Source: Hyaloraphidium curvatum (taxonomy: Eukaryota; Monoblepharomycota; Hyaloraphidiomycetes; Hyaloraphidiales; Hyaloraphidiaceae). From it: a stretch of 64,000 bases of DNA. The stretch covers positions 62,001-126,000 of the forward strand of contig JAIVFI010000016.1 of the NCBI GenBank assembly GCA_025558095.1, in the 5' to 3' direction. The position numbers and the translations under genes are program-made. This document shows, in pieces, positions 40,236-48,683 of the stretch. Each line of letters starts with the position of its first letter. The first letter of the stretch is position 1. Under the pieces are notes generated by a model. The model searched no databases. It had not been told where the DNA came from and saw only the letters and a program-made list of their open reading frames with translations.

Positions 40236-42366
40236 TCAAGGACGGTGAGCCAGGAGCCGGCAGCAGGGATCCGGTTGACATGGAGGTGGCCTTGGCCTGG
40301 GGGGAGCCGGGCTTGCGAGCGGCCGCCTTGGCCTTCCGTTCCGCTTTGGCGGATTTGACGTCGATTTGCTGATACGGCTTGGCAACCTTGTCCGGGTTTG
40401 TCCCTGCCACATCCTCCACGGGACGGCCCTTGCCTGCGTGCTTGGGGCCTGGGGCCATCGTAGGATCACCAACCGCGGATGCCCCAGCGGCCTCATCGGC
40501 CGTGTGCATGTCTTCGCTTGGTGCCTCCGAGTTCGAACCATCGCCCTCAGCAGAGGCTTCGGAGGCAGCGTCGTTTCCACCCGAGGCCTCAGAGCCGGTG
40601 GCATCCTCCTCCATCGCAGATTCCGTGCCCTCCATTGCGGGAGCAGCAAGCTCCAGATCCTCCAGCGCGGTATTGGCTGCAACCTGCTGTGCAGCACTGC
40701 TGATGGCGTTCTCAGCGGCCAGCTGGTCGGCACCACCCATGTCCTCGTCCCCATCCTTGTCAGCCGGCTCCAAAATGGGAAGACCATGGAAATCCATCTT
40801 TTCGGCGGCGTCAGACTCCCCCCAATCGACCGAAGCACCGGCACTACCACCACCAAGTGCCGAAAACCGGTTGTGGGACGCCTTGGCCACTGGCTGGGCA
40901 AGAGCTGGGGGCGCAGAGCCTGCGCGCTTGCCGGACGGCCCAGCTGTAAGCCACTCGTCGGCCGCAGGGGCGGTGGGGGAAGCCAGATGCGGAGGAACGA
41001 CCTCTTCCCTCAGGGGGGGCAGCCGTGGGGTCGTGGCGGGCTCCACCGTTGGGGGAGAGAGCCGTACGTTGGCCGGGTTGTGAATGCAGTCCGCCTCGTG
41101 TGCACGGCGTGCTTGCGGGCTGGCAAAGGCGCCGGGATTCATGCGGTTGAGACCGTCTGGGCAGTAAGCACAGTTGGTGCACGTGGCATCGTCACCGACG
41201 TGGCCGCCCGTGCGCTTGCAGTGGCCGCACTGTCCGTTGCTACTGTCATAGCGGACAGCTGGGCGAAGGAGCTTGTGCTGGAGGAGCGTCCCCCACGAGT
41301 CAAGGAAGCAGTACGAGGGTGGGCCAATGCGTGCTGCGCGGTCAAAGAAGGCATCAACCCCGCACTGCGAGACATCGAAAGTGACCCGCCAGAAGGCGTT
41401 GCTGTCGGTGCCCGAGATGGGAGCCGCTTCAATGACTTGGCAAGGGGCCCCATAGTGGTTCTGGAAAGTCGCGTAGAGGCGGGCCCACCAGTCCGGGCAC
41501 TCGTGCACCGAACCAGGGACGATCATGGGCCCGATCTTGAGCTCGGCGTGCGTGTCCTTGAAGACAGGGTGGATGCGCAGCCGACGCGTCGGTCCGTTTG
41601 GGAACTTGACCTCCAGCACCCCCTGCTCCACCAAGGCGTTGATAGCGTCTGCCCCGTCGACAGCACCAACAACACAGAAGAGGTCCAGTCGCGAGTAACG
41701 CGGGTTGTAGCCTCGCGTCTCGGTCGTGAAGACGGTGGTGGGGAAGGTCGCCTTCGCCACGGCTTCGGCGACGACGCGCCGTCGGTCCTTTGGCACACCG
41801 TTGAGGTCGATGAGGCAGTGGGGGACAGGCCCAATGAAGGCCGGCGTGTAGCCCCGACCGTTGGCGTGCGGTTGCACCCGATCGATGAGCTTGGCGTAGT
41901 TGGTGGGCGCCGAGAAAGGCATGGCAGAAGCCAGATGCTCCGCCATCGCGCCGTCCGTGACACGAACAATCGGGCGGTCGGGCGAGGTGCGCGACGTTGC
42001 TGCGGCGAAAGAGCGAGACCCCAGGCGCGTGGCGGGGGCGGTTGCTTTCGGGAGACGATTGTGCTGAGCCGGCTCCTCCCGGGCGCCGCCGTTGGCGGAC
42101 GCGGGGCGGATTTCAGTGGTCGATTCAGCAGCGTCCTCCTTAGAACCTGTCAGCTGAGCCGTAGCACCAGCGGGGGCCGGCGCGGGCTCCTCTGCCGCGC
42201 CAGGGAGGCGAGGAGAGGCAGCGACGCCGGGAGCGTGGGAAGAGTGGACGGGATTCGCAAGCGCCTCCGAGGAGGCCGCGGCGAGCGCAGGGGAGACCTT
42301 GCCATCAGGCAGGACCACGGGAGCGGCCGCATCATTGGGCCCCTGCCCTGTGTCAGGGGGGTCCAT
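40228..42366 (-). CDS. Retrotransposon ORF1: zinc-knuckle nucleic-acid-binding protein
   Basis: 712 residues. A disordered N-terminus of about 130 residues is followed by an ordered domain (~150-370) with basic and aromatic residues such as RGYTPAFIGPVPHCLIDLNG and FKDTHAELKIGPMIV. Next comes a Cys/His knuckle cluster, CGHCKRTGGHVGDDATCTNC (near residues 380-400). The C-terminal third is acidic, Ala/Ser/Glu-rich, ending in a basic KSAKAERKAKAAARK patch. ORF1 proteins of this kind package element RNA. The ATG lies at 42366, about 10 bp from the inferred 5' end of the element. The TAA stop overlaps the next ORF start. Confidence 0.85.
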   Translation of the reverse strand: MDPPDTGQGPNDAAAPVVLPDGKVSPALAAASSEALANPVHSSHAPGVAASPRLPGAAEEPAPAPAGATAQLTGSKEDAAESTTEIRPASANGGAREEPAQHNRLPKATAPATRLGSRSFAAATSRTSPDRPIVRVTDGAMAEHLASAMPFSAPTNYAKLIDRVQPHANGRGYTPAFIGPVPHCLIDLNGVPKDRRRVVAEAVAKATFPTTVFTTETRGYNPRYSRLDLFCVVGAVDGADAINALVEQGVLEVKFPNGPTRRLRIHPVFKDTHAELKIGPMIVPGSVHECPDWWARLYATFQNHYGAPCQVIEAAPISGTDSNAFWRVTFDVSQCGVDAFFDRAARIGPPSYCFLDSWGTLLQHKLLRPAVRYDSSNGQCGHCKRTGGHVGDDATCTNCAYCPDGLNRMNPGAFASPQARRAHEADCIHNPANVRLSPPTVEPATTPRLPPLREEVVPPHLASPTAPAADEWLTAGPSGKRAGSAPPALAQPVAKASHNRFSALGGGSAGASVDWGESDAAEKMDFHGLPILEPADKDGDEDMGGADQLAAENAISSAAQQVAANTALEDLELAAPAMEGTESAMEEDATGSEASGGNDAASEASAEGDGSNSEAPSEDMHTADEAAGASAVGDPTMAPGPKHAGKGRPVEDVAGTNPDKVAKPYQQIDVKSAKAERKAKAAARKPGSPQAKATSMSTGSLLPAPGSPSLNA

Positions 42367-42376
42367 ACTCTCGGAG

Positions 42377-42389
42377 CGGCCGCCGCCGC
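42377..42389. repeat. Candidate target-site duplication, copy at element 5' end
   Basis: CGGCCGCCGCCGC, identical to 35416-35428, lies 10 bp beyond the ORF1 start codon. If real, it fixes the 5' border of the element at 42376. Confidence 0.55.
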
Positions 42390-42450
42390 CGGCCGCTTCT
42401 CAGAAACGCGGGAGACTTTTCCCGAAACACACGAGGCGACACCGTTGGGG

Positions 42451-43670
42451 ATGGCTGGCCCTCCCTCTTCCTCGGATCATGTCTTCGGCATCGAGGGCGC
42501 CGGGCACCGTGGGTCTTGCCGGGATCCGGGCGCGATTCGGCGCGTCAACGATCTCTCCGAGCAGCCTACGCCGTTCGTGATTCCCTCCCCTTCTCCGCCG
42601 AACGCGAGCTCGTATTCTTCTTCCTCGACGTGAACTCCACCCACGACCTCTTTGCCGGCCTGGTCAACCGCGCCTTCGAGCTGCAGAACCCTGTGTTTAC
42701 GCTTGCGGACGGGAGGCAATCCACTGCCGCGCCCGCGCTGAACAGGGATGGCCGGAGCGGGGCCCCCATGTTCGTCGGGAGGGACGTGAAGGTACAGCTG
42801 CACCCCGACGTCGTCGCCGCCGGAGGCGACCGAATGGTCCCCGGGAACGGGGACCGGGTCTGGGGGCGTGCGTACATGGTGGAAGCCAGCGCCGAGCGAC
42901 CCTATTTCCGCACCGAGTTTGAGCTGAGGATCATCGCCCGTTGGGATCCCGAGACGCGCCGGGAGATCGACCTCACCGATGGCAGGTCGACTTGGGGCTC
43001 TGGACGGGAACGGAGACCAGGGCTTCCGTTCGCTGCTGGCTGGGTCGGCAACGTGGGTTCTACGGTCTAGCTCGAGGGCCGGATATCTGACAAATTTGCT
43101 CAGATGATCGTCACCCGCGACCGTTCCACCGGACGCTTTCGAGTTGCCCCTCGGGACATGCTCCCCGCCGCCAACTGGGCCTCCCGCGGAGCGATCCACA
43201 AATCCATCATTGCCGACGACCCCGCCTACTCGTGGGTCTCCCGTTCCGATGGGTTCGTCGAGGCGGACGTCGCCGCGGCCGAACCGTGGACGGCCTTGCC
43301 GAGCTTCAAATGGGAGACGCGCCGCGTGGACAACGACAGCTTGGGCCACACGACGGCGTCGCGGTACGCTCTTTCCCTCCTTGTCGCAAAAGACCCTCGC
43401 TGATTCTTGATGTCGATCAGGCGCGTGCTTCCATTCTTCGAGGCTTCCTACAGGAATCTACCCGACCACCGCATTGCCGGCATTTTCGTCGAGTATCGGA
43501 CCGAGCTCCTGCCCCACAAGGCATGCACCGTGATCGGCGTCCGGTCGGGAGATACGGTCAGGTACCTCTTGGATGATGGGGCCGGCCCCGGGCGCCTGAA
43601 CCGGGCTGCGGTCTGGATCGTGGACAAGGCGCAGATGAGGCTCAAGGTTGCAGGCGGGGGACCTGCATAG
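42451..43670 (+). CDS. Conserved-looking hypothetical protein, 4 exons
   Basis: Exons 42451-42508, 42565-43052, 43104-43363 and 43421-43670 join in frame: MAGPPSSSDHVFGIEGAGH, then YAVRDSLPFSAERELVFFFL, onward to SRRVLPFFEASYRNLPDHRI and the end KVAGGGPA. The protein of about 351 residues looks globular, mixed alpha/beta, without signal peptide or membrane segment. I do not recognise the family. The retrotransposon ends about 75 bp upstream of the start codon in opposite orientation, so most of the original promoter may now be separated or replaced. The second and third donor sites were chosen to keep frame; alternatives exist a few codons away. Confidence 0.6.
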
Positions 43671-43832
43671 ATCTCTGTAGACTATCTCTCTAGTGTCTAG
43701 ACATGAACTAGATGAAGAGACAGGTAGACAGGTACGGCCGATCGCGAGATTTGGCGACGCACCGTCCCCCGCACAGCAAACACGAGCCTCGCTCGCAGAT
43801 ATCAGACCAGTAGCACCGCCAACGCCGGCAAT

Positions 43833-45000
43833 ATGTCGTCATCTGAGCCGGAGCCGACCGTTCCTGAGTGCTGCCGGACCGGCTACGCGTGGCAGGGCGC
43901 GCCGACGGGCTCTGTCGGGAAGGTCGCCGGACTGGACTGCTGTGCGTTTTCGCGTCTCGGAGGCCGCGGCGGGCGTTGACGGGCCCTTTCTCCCTCTCTT
44001 GGAACGCATCGTGTTTCTTTACTTGCCTGGGATTTGTGCCGACGTATTCCGTCGTCGGTCCTATCTCCTGCTCGCGTTCGTGACCTGGAATCCGTGCCGA
44101 CGTATGCCGTCGCCGCACAGACATGGCCAAAGCCGGGGAGAGCAAGGCGGACAAGGCCATCGTCATAGTGCACGACATCTTTGGGTGGACGTTTCCGAAC
44201 GCGCGGCTCATCGCCGACGCGATTGCAAAGGAAGGCTACGACGTCTACCTCCCCGATTTCTTCAACGGGACGGTCGTGGACCCCGTGGGTTGCTCCGTCG
44301 TGAGCCAAAATGCCGCACTGAACGCTCGTTGGCTTCCAGGACGCGCTCTCGGCGATCGACGGCAAATTCGAGGTGAAAGCCAAATGCCGCCGACGTGCGT
44401 CATTCTCTCACCGCGCTCGCTTCCAGGGCATTTGGACCTCCGTGACCCGCGGCGTCAAACTGATGCTCAACGCCCCCAAGGCTATCTACGCCATCGCGGG
44501 CCACGGCAAGTCTGCCGCCGTCGGACTGGACCAGGTCCTCGACGAGCTGCGCGGCAAGTACAGCAAGATCGGGGCGGCTGGCTACTGCTTCGGCGGGCGG
44601 CAGCTCATCATGCTGGCCCAGCGGGACACGGCGGGGTCCAAGTGCGACGCTTACATGGTCGCACACCCCGGGGAGGTCATCAAGGTGCCCCAGGACCTGC
44701 AATTTCCGAAGCCGGTGCTCTATGGTTCGTTGAAGGTCGTTCCGTTCGCCTGCACAACCCCTGACCTCCGACTTGATCGCAGTGCTCGCCGAGAAGGAGT
44801 TCTTCTCGCCCTACGACCCAAAGCAGATAGCTTCTGTCCTCGAAGGCTACAACAAGGACGGCAAGGTCGCCCTTTCCCGGTACTGGCCCGGGACCAACCA
44901 CGGGTTCGCGACGCGGGTGAACGAGGCTATTCCGGAGCTGAAGCAGGCCAGGGACGAGGCGCTGGAGGCCACGATCGGGTTCTTCAAATCGAACCTGTAG
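43833..45000 (+). CDS. Dienelactone hydrolase-family protein, 5 exons
   Basis: An alpha/beta hydrolase, cytosolic, of the DLH/AIM2 type. Exon 1 (43833-43941) encodes the family N-terminus, PECCRTGYAWQGAPTGSVGK. A long intron (43942-44120) leads to CYMAKAGESKADKAIVIVHD, then IFGWTFPNARLIADAIAKEG. Introns 44285-44339, 44373-44426 and 44725-44782 are typical. The nucleophile elbow is GYCFGGRQ, with Cys as in dienelactone hydrolase. The catalytic His is in GTNHGFATR. The third residue, an Asp, should lie near KEFFSPYDPK. Length is about 274 residues, normal for the family. The true substrate is unknown; fungal members often act on lactones or small esters. Confidence 0.87.
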
Positions 45001-45096
45001 GCCCATTGTTAGACTTGCTGTATTTTTGTGTCTTTTCGAACATGTCTAATGCCCACCCTTGCGTTGCTATGTACAGATCGGCGCATCCGATTGCCG

Positions 45097-45704
45097 TCAC
45101 GGCCTCTCGAAGCTCGCCTCGATGTGCTTCATGGCGACCTGCTGCAGCTGCCTCATCCCGTCCTCGTGCCGTATACTCGTCAGCATCCGGTCCAGCTCCA
45201 CCAGCGATCTGTCCTTTTCTGCGGGCACCCTCCTTCAGCTCTTCTCCCAAAGAGGAGTAGCAGGAAGTGCTCGAACCCACCGCTCGCCGTCAGCAGCGCC
45301 CTCTTCACCTCCTCGCCGACCACCGCGACCTCGACCTCGGCCCCGGGCGCGTGCTCCACCTCCCTCTCCGGCAACCCCAGCACTGAACGCATGAGCTCCC
45401 CCCTCGCCCGGGAATACCGCTCGAACGCGGCGTCCATCTCCGCCGCGCGGCGCTTGTACACCTTGGACACCTTGCGGGACGTCAGCCCCTCGCCCGAATC
45501 TCCCGCCCACGAGGTACCAACCGCCGCGTAAAACACCGCCGCCGGCACGCTCCCCTTTGTCGCCTTTTGCACTGGCGCCGGCGCCGCCGCCGGTGCCTGC
45601 TTTGGCGTCGTCCCCGGCTCCTGCTTCACCTTGACCGCTGAGTCATCCTCGAAGGGGTCGGCGTCGGCGTCGGCGGCGCGTTTCCGGCGCGGGGGGCGGG
45701 ACAT
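45097..45704 (-). CDS. Small probably nuclear coiled-coil protein, 2-3 exons
   Basis: ATG 45704 begins MSRPPRRKRAADAD, a strong bipartite-like basic nuclear signal. A disordered Pro/Ala linker follows, then charged helices (KVYKRRAAEMDAAFERYSRA, VVGEEVKRALLTAS). An intron starting GTGGGT joins to EKDRSLVELDRMLTSIRHED and the end KHIEASFERP at 45097. A second intron (GTTGGT...GCAAG) may remove about 17 residues after VFYAA; the frame is open either way. No family is recognised. Helical composition suggests a small subunit of a chromatin or kinetochore-type complex, but that is speculation. It converges with the hydrolase gene. Confidence 0.55.
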
Positions 45705-46135
45705 TGTTGGGAGGCAGGGGAGGACGGGTTGGTGGACGGGTGGGAGGGCGCGGGGATTGGGGAAGAAGCGGGGAAGGGGGTTGACGGTTGGGCACGGGAC
45801 GGCGGCATCGTCGGTCCGGATCTCTCGACCTTGGAGGCCCGTGGGTGATCCAGGCGTCAACACTCCGGAAACGGACTTCATGAGGTGCTGGAATCTGCTT
45901 TCAGGGCAATCCGGGGCGCCGTGTGCCACGGTTCCCGGGTCGTGCGACGAACGAGACGCCCGGCGCAAGACATCCGGCTTCTCGGAGAGTGCAACCAGGC
46001 CCGCAAATCGACCGGATCTTCTCAGAGCGCGAACAAACAGATATCCTTGGCGAGTGATTTACATAGGGTATGGAAGGGTACGGGTATCAGCAAAGCAGCT
46101 CAAGGGTAGTAACGCGGCTTGGCCTTCGCTGCCAC
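45705..46135. other. Intergenic, no gene seen
   Basis: The 431 bp between two minus-strand genes (3' end of one, promoter of the other) show no supported coding frame or RNA gene. Confidence 0.4.
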
Positions 46136-46922
46136 TCAGAACGTCGCCCCCTTGAGCACCTTCCCCTCCTTCCCCGCCCACATCTTTGGCGGCGCCCCCT
46201 GCCCCTCTAGGTTCTTTGGCAGCTCCCCCACGACGTCGCCGCGGAACTGCGCGAGCAGCCCGAGCTCGGCGAGCATCTCGGCGCCGAACACGCAGATGGA
46301 GCGCTGCCACGGGTGCACAAAGACGCCGTTCTTGTAGTCCGAGGTGGTGAAGAGGGTGTAGTCGCCTGGAAGTGAGGCGGCGTGAGCCGAGAGGACGGCA
46401 GGATGACGGAAGGCGAGGCGACCAACCGTCAGGGACCGCCGACCTCTCCCAGCTCTCGTACGACATCTTCTTGGCGTCGATGATGTACCCCTCGTGGTAC
46501 GGATCCGTGCAGTACACCGCCAGCGGCTTCTTGGCCGCCCCGCAGACGGCCTTGAGCGCCTGCGCCAGCCTGCGGTGCCAGTCCACGCACAGATCCACCC
46601 TGGCCTGCTCCGAGAACCCGTCGAGGGGCAGCAACATCGCCGCCGCCGAGAGCACCAGGAACGGGCCCGGCGGCCTGACGGCGGGCGCGTCCTTCCCCCC
46701 CGCGTTGGCGAACGCGAAGCGGTGCTTGAACTCGCGGAAGGCCTCGGTCTCCTGCGCCTCGGTCATTTTGCGCCAGCCGGGGGAGGAGGTGACGAGGTGC
46801 GGCGCGGTTTCGTCGTCGGAGAAGAGCTCGTCCTCGCCCTCGTCGGCGCCGTCGCGGCCGGCGGTCATGACCCACGGCGACTTGAGGTCCGTCGAGTGCC
46901 AGAAGCGCACGGGGCGGGCCAT
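46136..46922 (-). CDS. Hypothetical protein, possibly DUF2716-like, 2 exons
   Basis: Exon 1 from ATG 46922 gives MARPVRFWHSTDLKSPWVMT and ends at MSYESWER. An intron of about 80 nt (GTCGGC...TTCCAG) leads to GDYTLFTTSDYKNGVFVHPW, then QRSICVFGAEMLAEL and the stop at 46136. The HPW...ICVFG block recalls bacterial DUF2716 proteins as I remember them; I am not sure. The protein of about 230 residues is soluble, without signal peptide. The divergent neighbour is the TRAF-like gene, 300 bp away; that interval shows no other feature. Confidence 0.6.
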
Positions 46923-47222
46923 GTCCCCGCAGGTGCAAAGAAGAATCCGAATACGTCAGATAGATATCAGAGCGGTCCGCAGCGGTCCAGAGAGTCCGGC
47001 AAGTTGTTGGGCGCCGGTCGCTGCACGGTTCCAATGCAGCTAGTCCCTTTCTCGTCACCACGTCCGCCAGCTCTGTTCTTGAAAAGCGCTATCTAGCACC
47101 GCTGCTCAGGAAACTATTCCAGCTTGGCATTCTTCGGCCTTTTCTCCCATTGAGGGGGAGGATCCGAGTTAGACGGACGCGTTTCCCGGACTCGATCCCC
47201 CTCGCGTTCCCTCACCGCCGCA

Positions 47223-48582
47223 ATGAGCGCGCCGGCCGCCGCCGCCGCGCCTTTGTGGTTCGCGTGCGCCGCGTGCCGCCGCCCCGTTCTGCCCGCCGCC
47301 GACCCCGTCGTCTTCCTCGCCGCCAACCGCCCCGCGTGCCCGCACGTCGCGTGCCGCGGCTGCGCGTCCCCGGCGGGCAATAAGCGCCGGCTGGACCAGG
47401 CGTGCCCCGCCCCGGGCTGCGGCGCAGAGTGGGACGCGCTGGGGCAGCTGAGGGACCAGGCGTTCGCGTGGTCGGTGTACCTGGACTCGGTGGTGGACTG
47501 CCCTTCCGGCTGCGGGACGAAAGAGAGGGTGGCACAGCTGGAGGCGCACAGAAGGCGGTGCGCGGGGAAAATGTGTCCGGGGTGCGGGTACAGGAGTGGG
47601 TGGGGGGCCGATCCCGCGGACGCGGACGTGGGTTGCAAGCGGCCCCTCGTCCGCGTAGCCGACTTGCTCACCCCGTCCGCCTTCCAGCGCCACGTGGAAG
47701 CGTGCCCGGACGTCCCCATCGAGTGCGCGAACCCGGGTTGCGGCGCAAAAGTGCCCCGGCGCCTCGCACCGGAGCACCAATCCTCGTGCCCCAAGCGGAT
47801 CGTCACATGCCCCTTTTCGCTGTGCACGCACCAGGTACTTCTGCTCCCTGGATTGTGCTTCGTGCGCCTTCTGATTGCATCTTTCGCACCTTCCCGAACA
47901 GTGCACCGCGGATACCCTCAAGTGCCACACCGACGCCTCGCAGGAGGAGCACCACAACCTCGCCGCCGCCGCCCTCTCGGACCTCCGGCAGGAGCTCACC
48001 GCGCAGCTCCAGGAGGCCGAAGCGCTGCAGCGCGAGCGCATGGCCGCCGCGTGCTCGCAGGTGGTCCGCATCCTCGTCGGCACCGAGGAGACGGGGCTGC
48101 CCCCCGCGCCGCTGCCGACCGAGTGCAAGCCCGCGAGCAAGACCACCGAGAGCGGGACAAAGTACATGTCGGCGCCGTTCGTCTTTTCCGGGGTGCGGTT
48201 CACGCTCATGGCCAAGTTCGACGACGTGCGGGACACGTACGCGGTCTTCATCCGGCTCGGCCCCGGAGGCAGGCACGCCTGGGCAGAGGTCAAGTGGTCC
48301 TTCTGCTTCGTCAACCCCCTCGCGGGCGGCGGCACGCGGCGGGAGCAGCGCGCGCTGCTGGCCAACGACGAGAAGGGGGTGGGGTTCCTGACCATCGCCA
48401 ACAAGGCGCAGGTGCTGGATCCCGCCGAGGGGTTCCTGGAGGAGATAAAGGGGCTCAAGTACCTGGTGTTCAGGGTGTCGATGTACGTCAAGGACGCGGT
48501 GCTGGAGGTGGATGCGCGCGGGGATACGAGGAGGACGAAGACGCTCAAGGACGAGGCGGAGTGGCCCGAGGCGCCGTTTTGA
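47223..48582 (+). CDS. RING/TRAF-type zinc-finger and MATH-domain protein
   Basis: Two exons, 47223-47834 and 47902-48582. Residues ~14-70 form a RING-like cysteine set (CAACRRPV, CPHVACRGCAS, CPAPGCGAEW). TRAF-type fingers follow: CPSGCGTKERVAQLEAHRRR...C, CPGCGYR, CANPGCGAKVP...H...CPKRIVTC, and CTHQCTADTLKCH across the splice. A coiled coil (LRQELTAQLQEAEALQRERM) precedes a C-terminal beta-rich MATH/TRAF-C-like domain (YMSAPFVFSGVRFTLMAKF, HAWAEVKWSFCFVNP). This is the animal TRAF/SIAH-like order, so an E3 ubiquitin ligase or adaptor role is likely. The MATH assignment is by pattern. Its length, about 430 residues, fits. Confidence 0.8.
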
Positions 48583-48683
48583 TCGGACGATGAGAGCGGT
48601 GGGCCGTTTTGGAGAGACGGAAGTGGTGGCGGAGCCTTTCTAATGGTGACAATACCACGTTTTACCTACCCTGCCGCGCTCTT

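Larger units (their letters stand above)
35429..42376 (-). mobile_element. Full-length non-LTR retrotransposon with three coupled ORFs
   Basis: A 6.9-kb element on the minus strand carries an ORF1 nucleic-acid-binding protein, a Pro-rich middle ORF, and an ORF2 with zinc fingers, reverse transcriptase and a restriction-like endonuclease. The 3' end is set at 35429 by alignment with the truncated copy near 58.4 kb; the sequence there reads CTCATTACACAC in element orientation. The 5' end is placed by the 13-bp flanking duplication, leaving only about 10 bp before the ORF1 ATG. There is no poly(A) tail. All three ORFs are intact. Differences from the second copy are few, so both insertions are recent and the element may be active. 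It sits between two plus-strand host genes in opposite orientation. Confidence 0.85.

Noticed and set aside
40366-42633. Plus-strand frame of about 755 codons
   Set aside because: Antisense to ORF1; only its last part from 42451 to 42508 is used, as first exon of the unknown gene.
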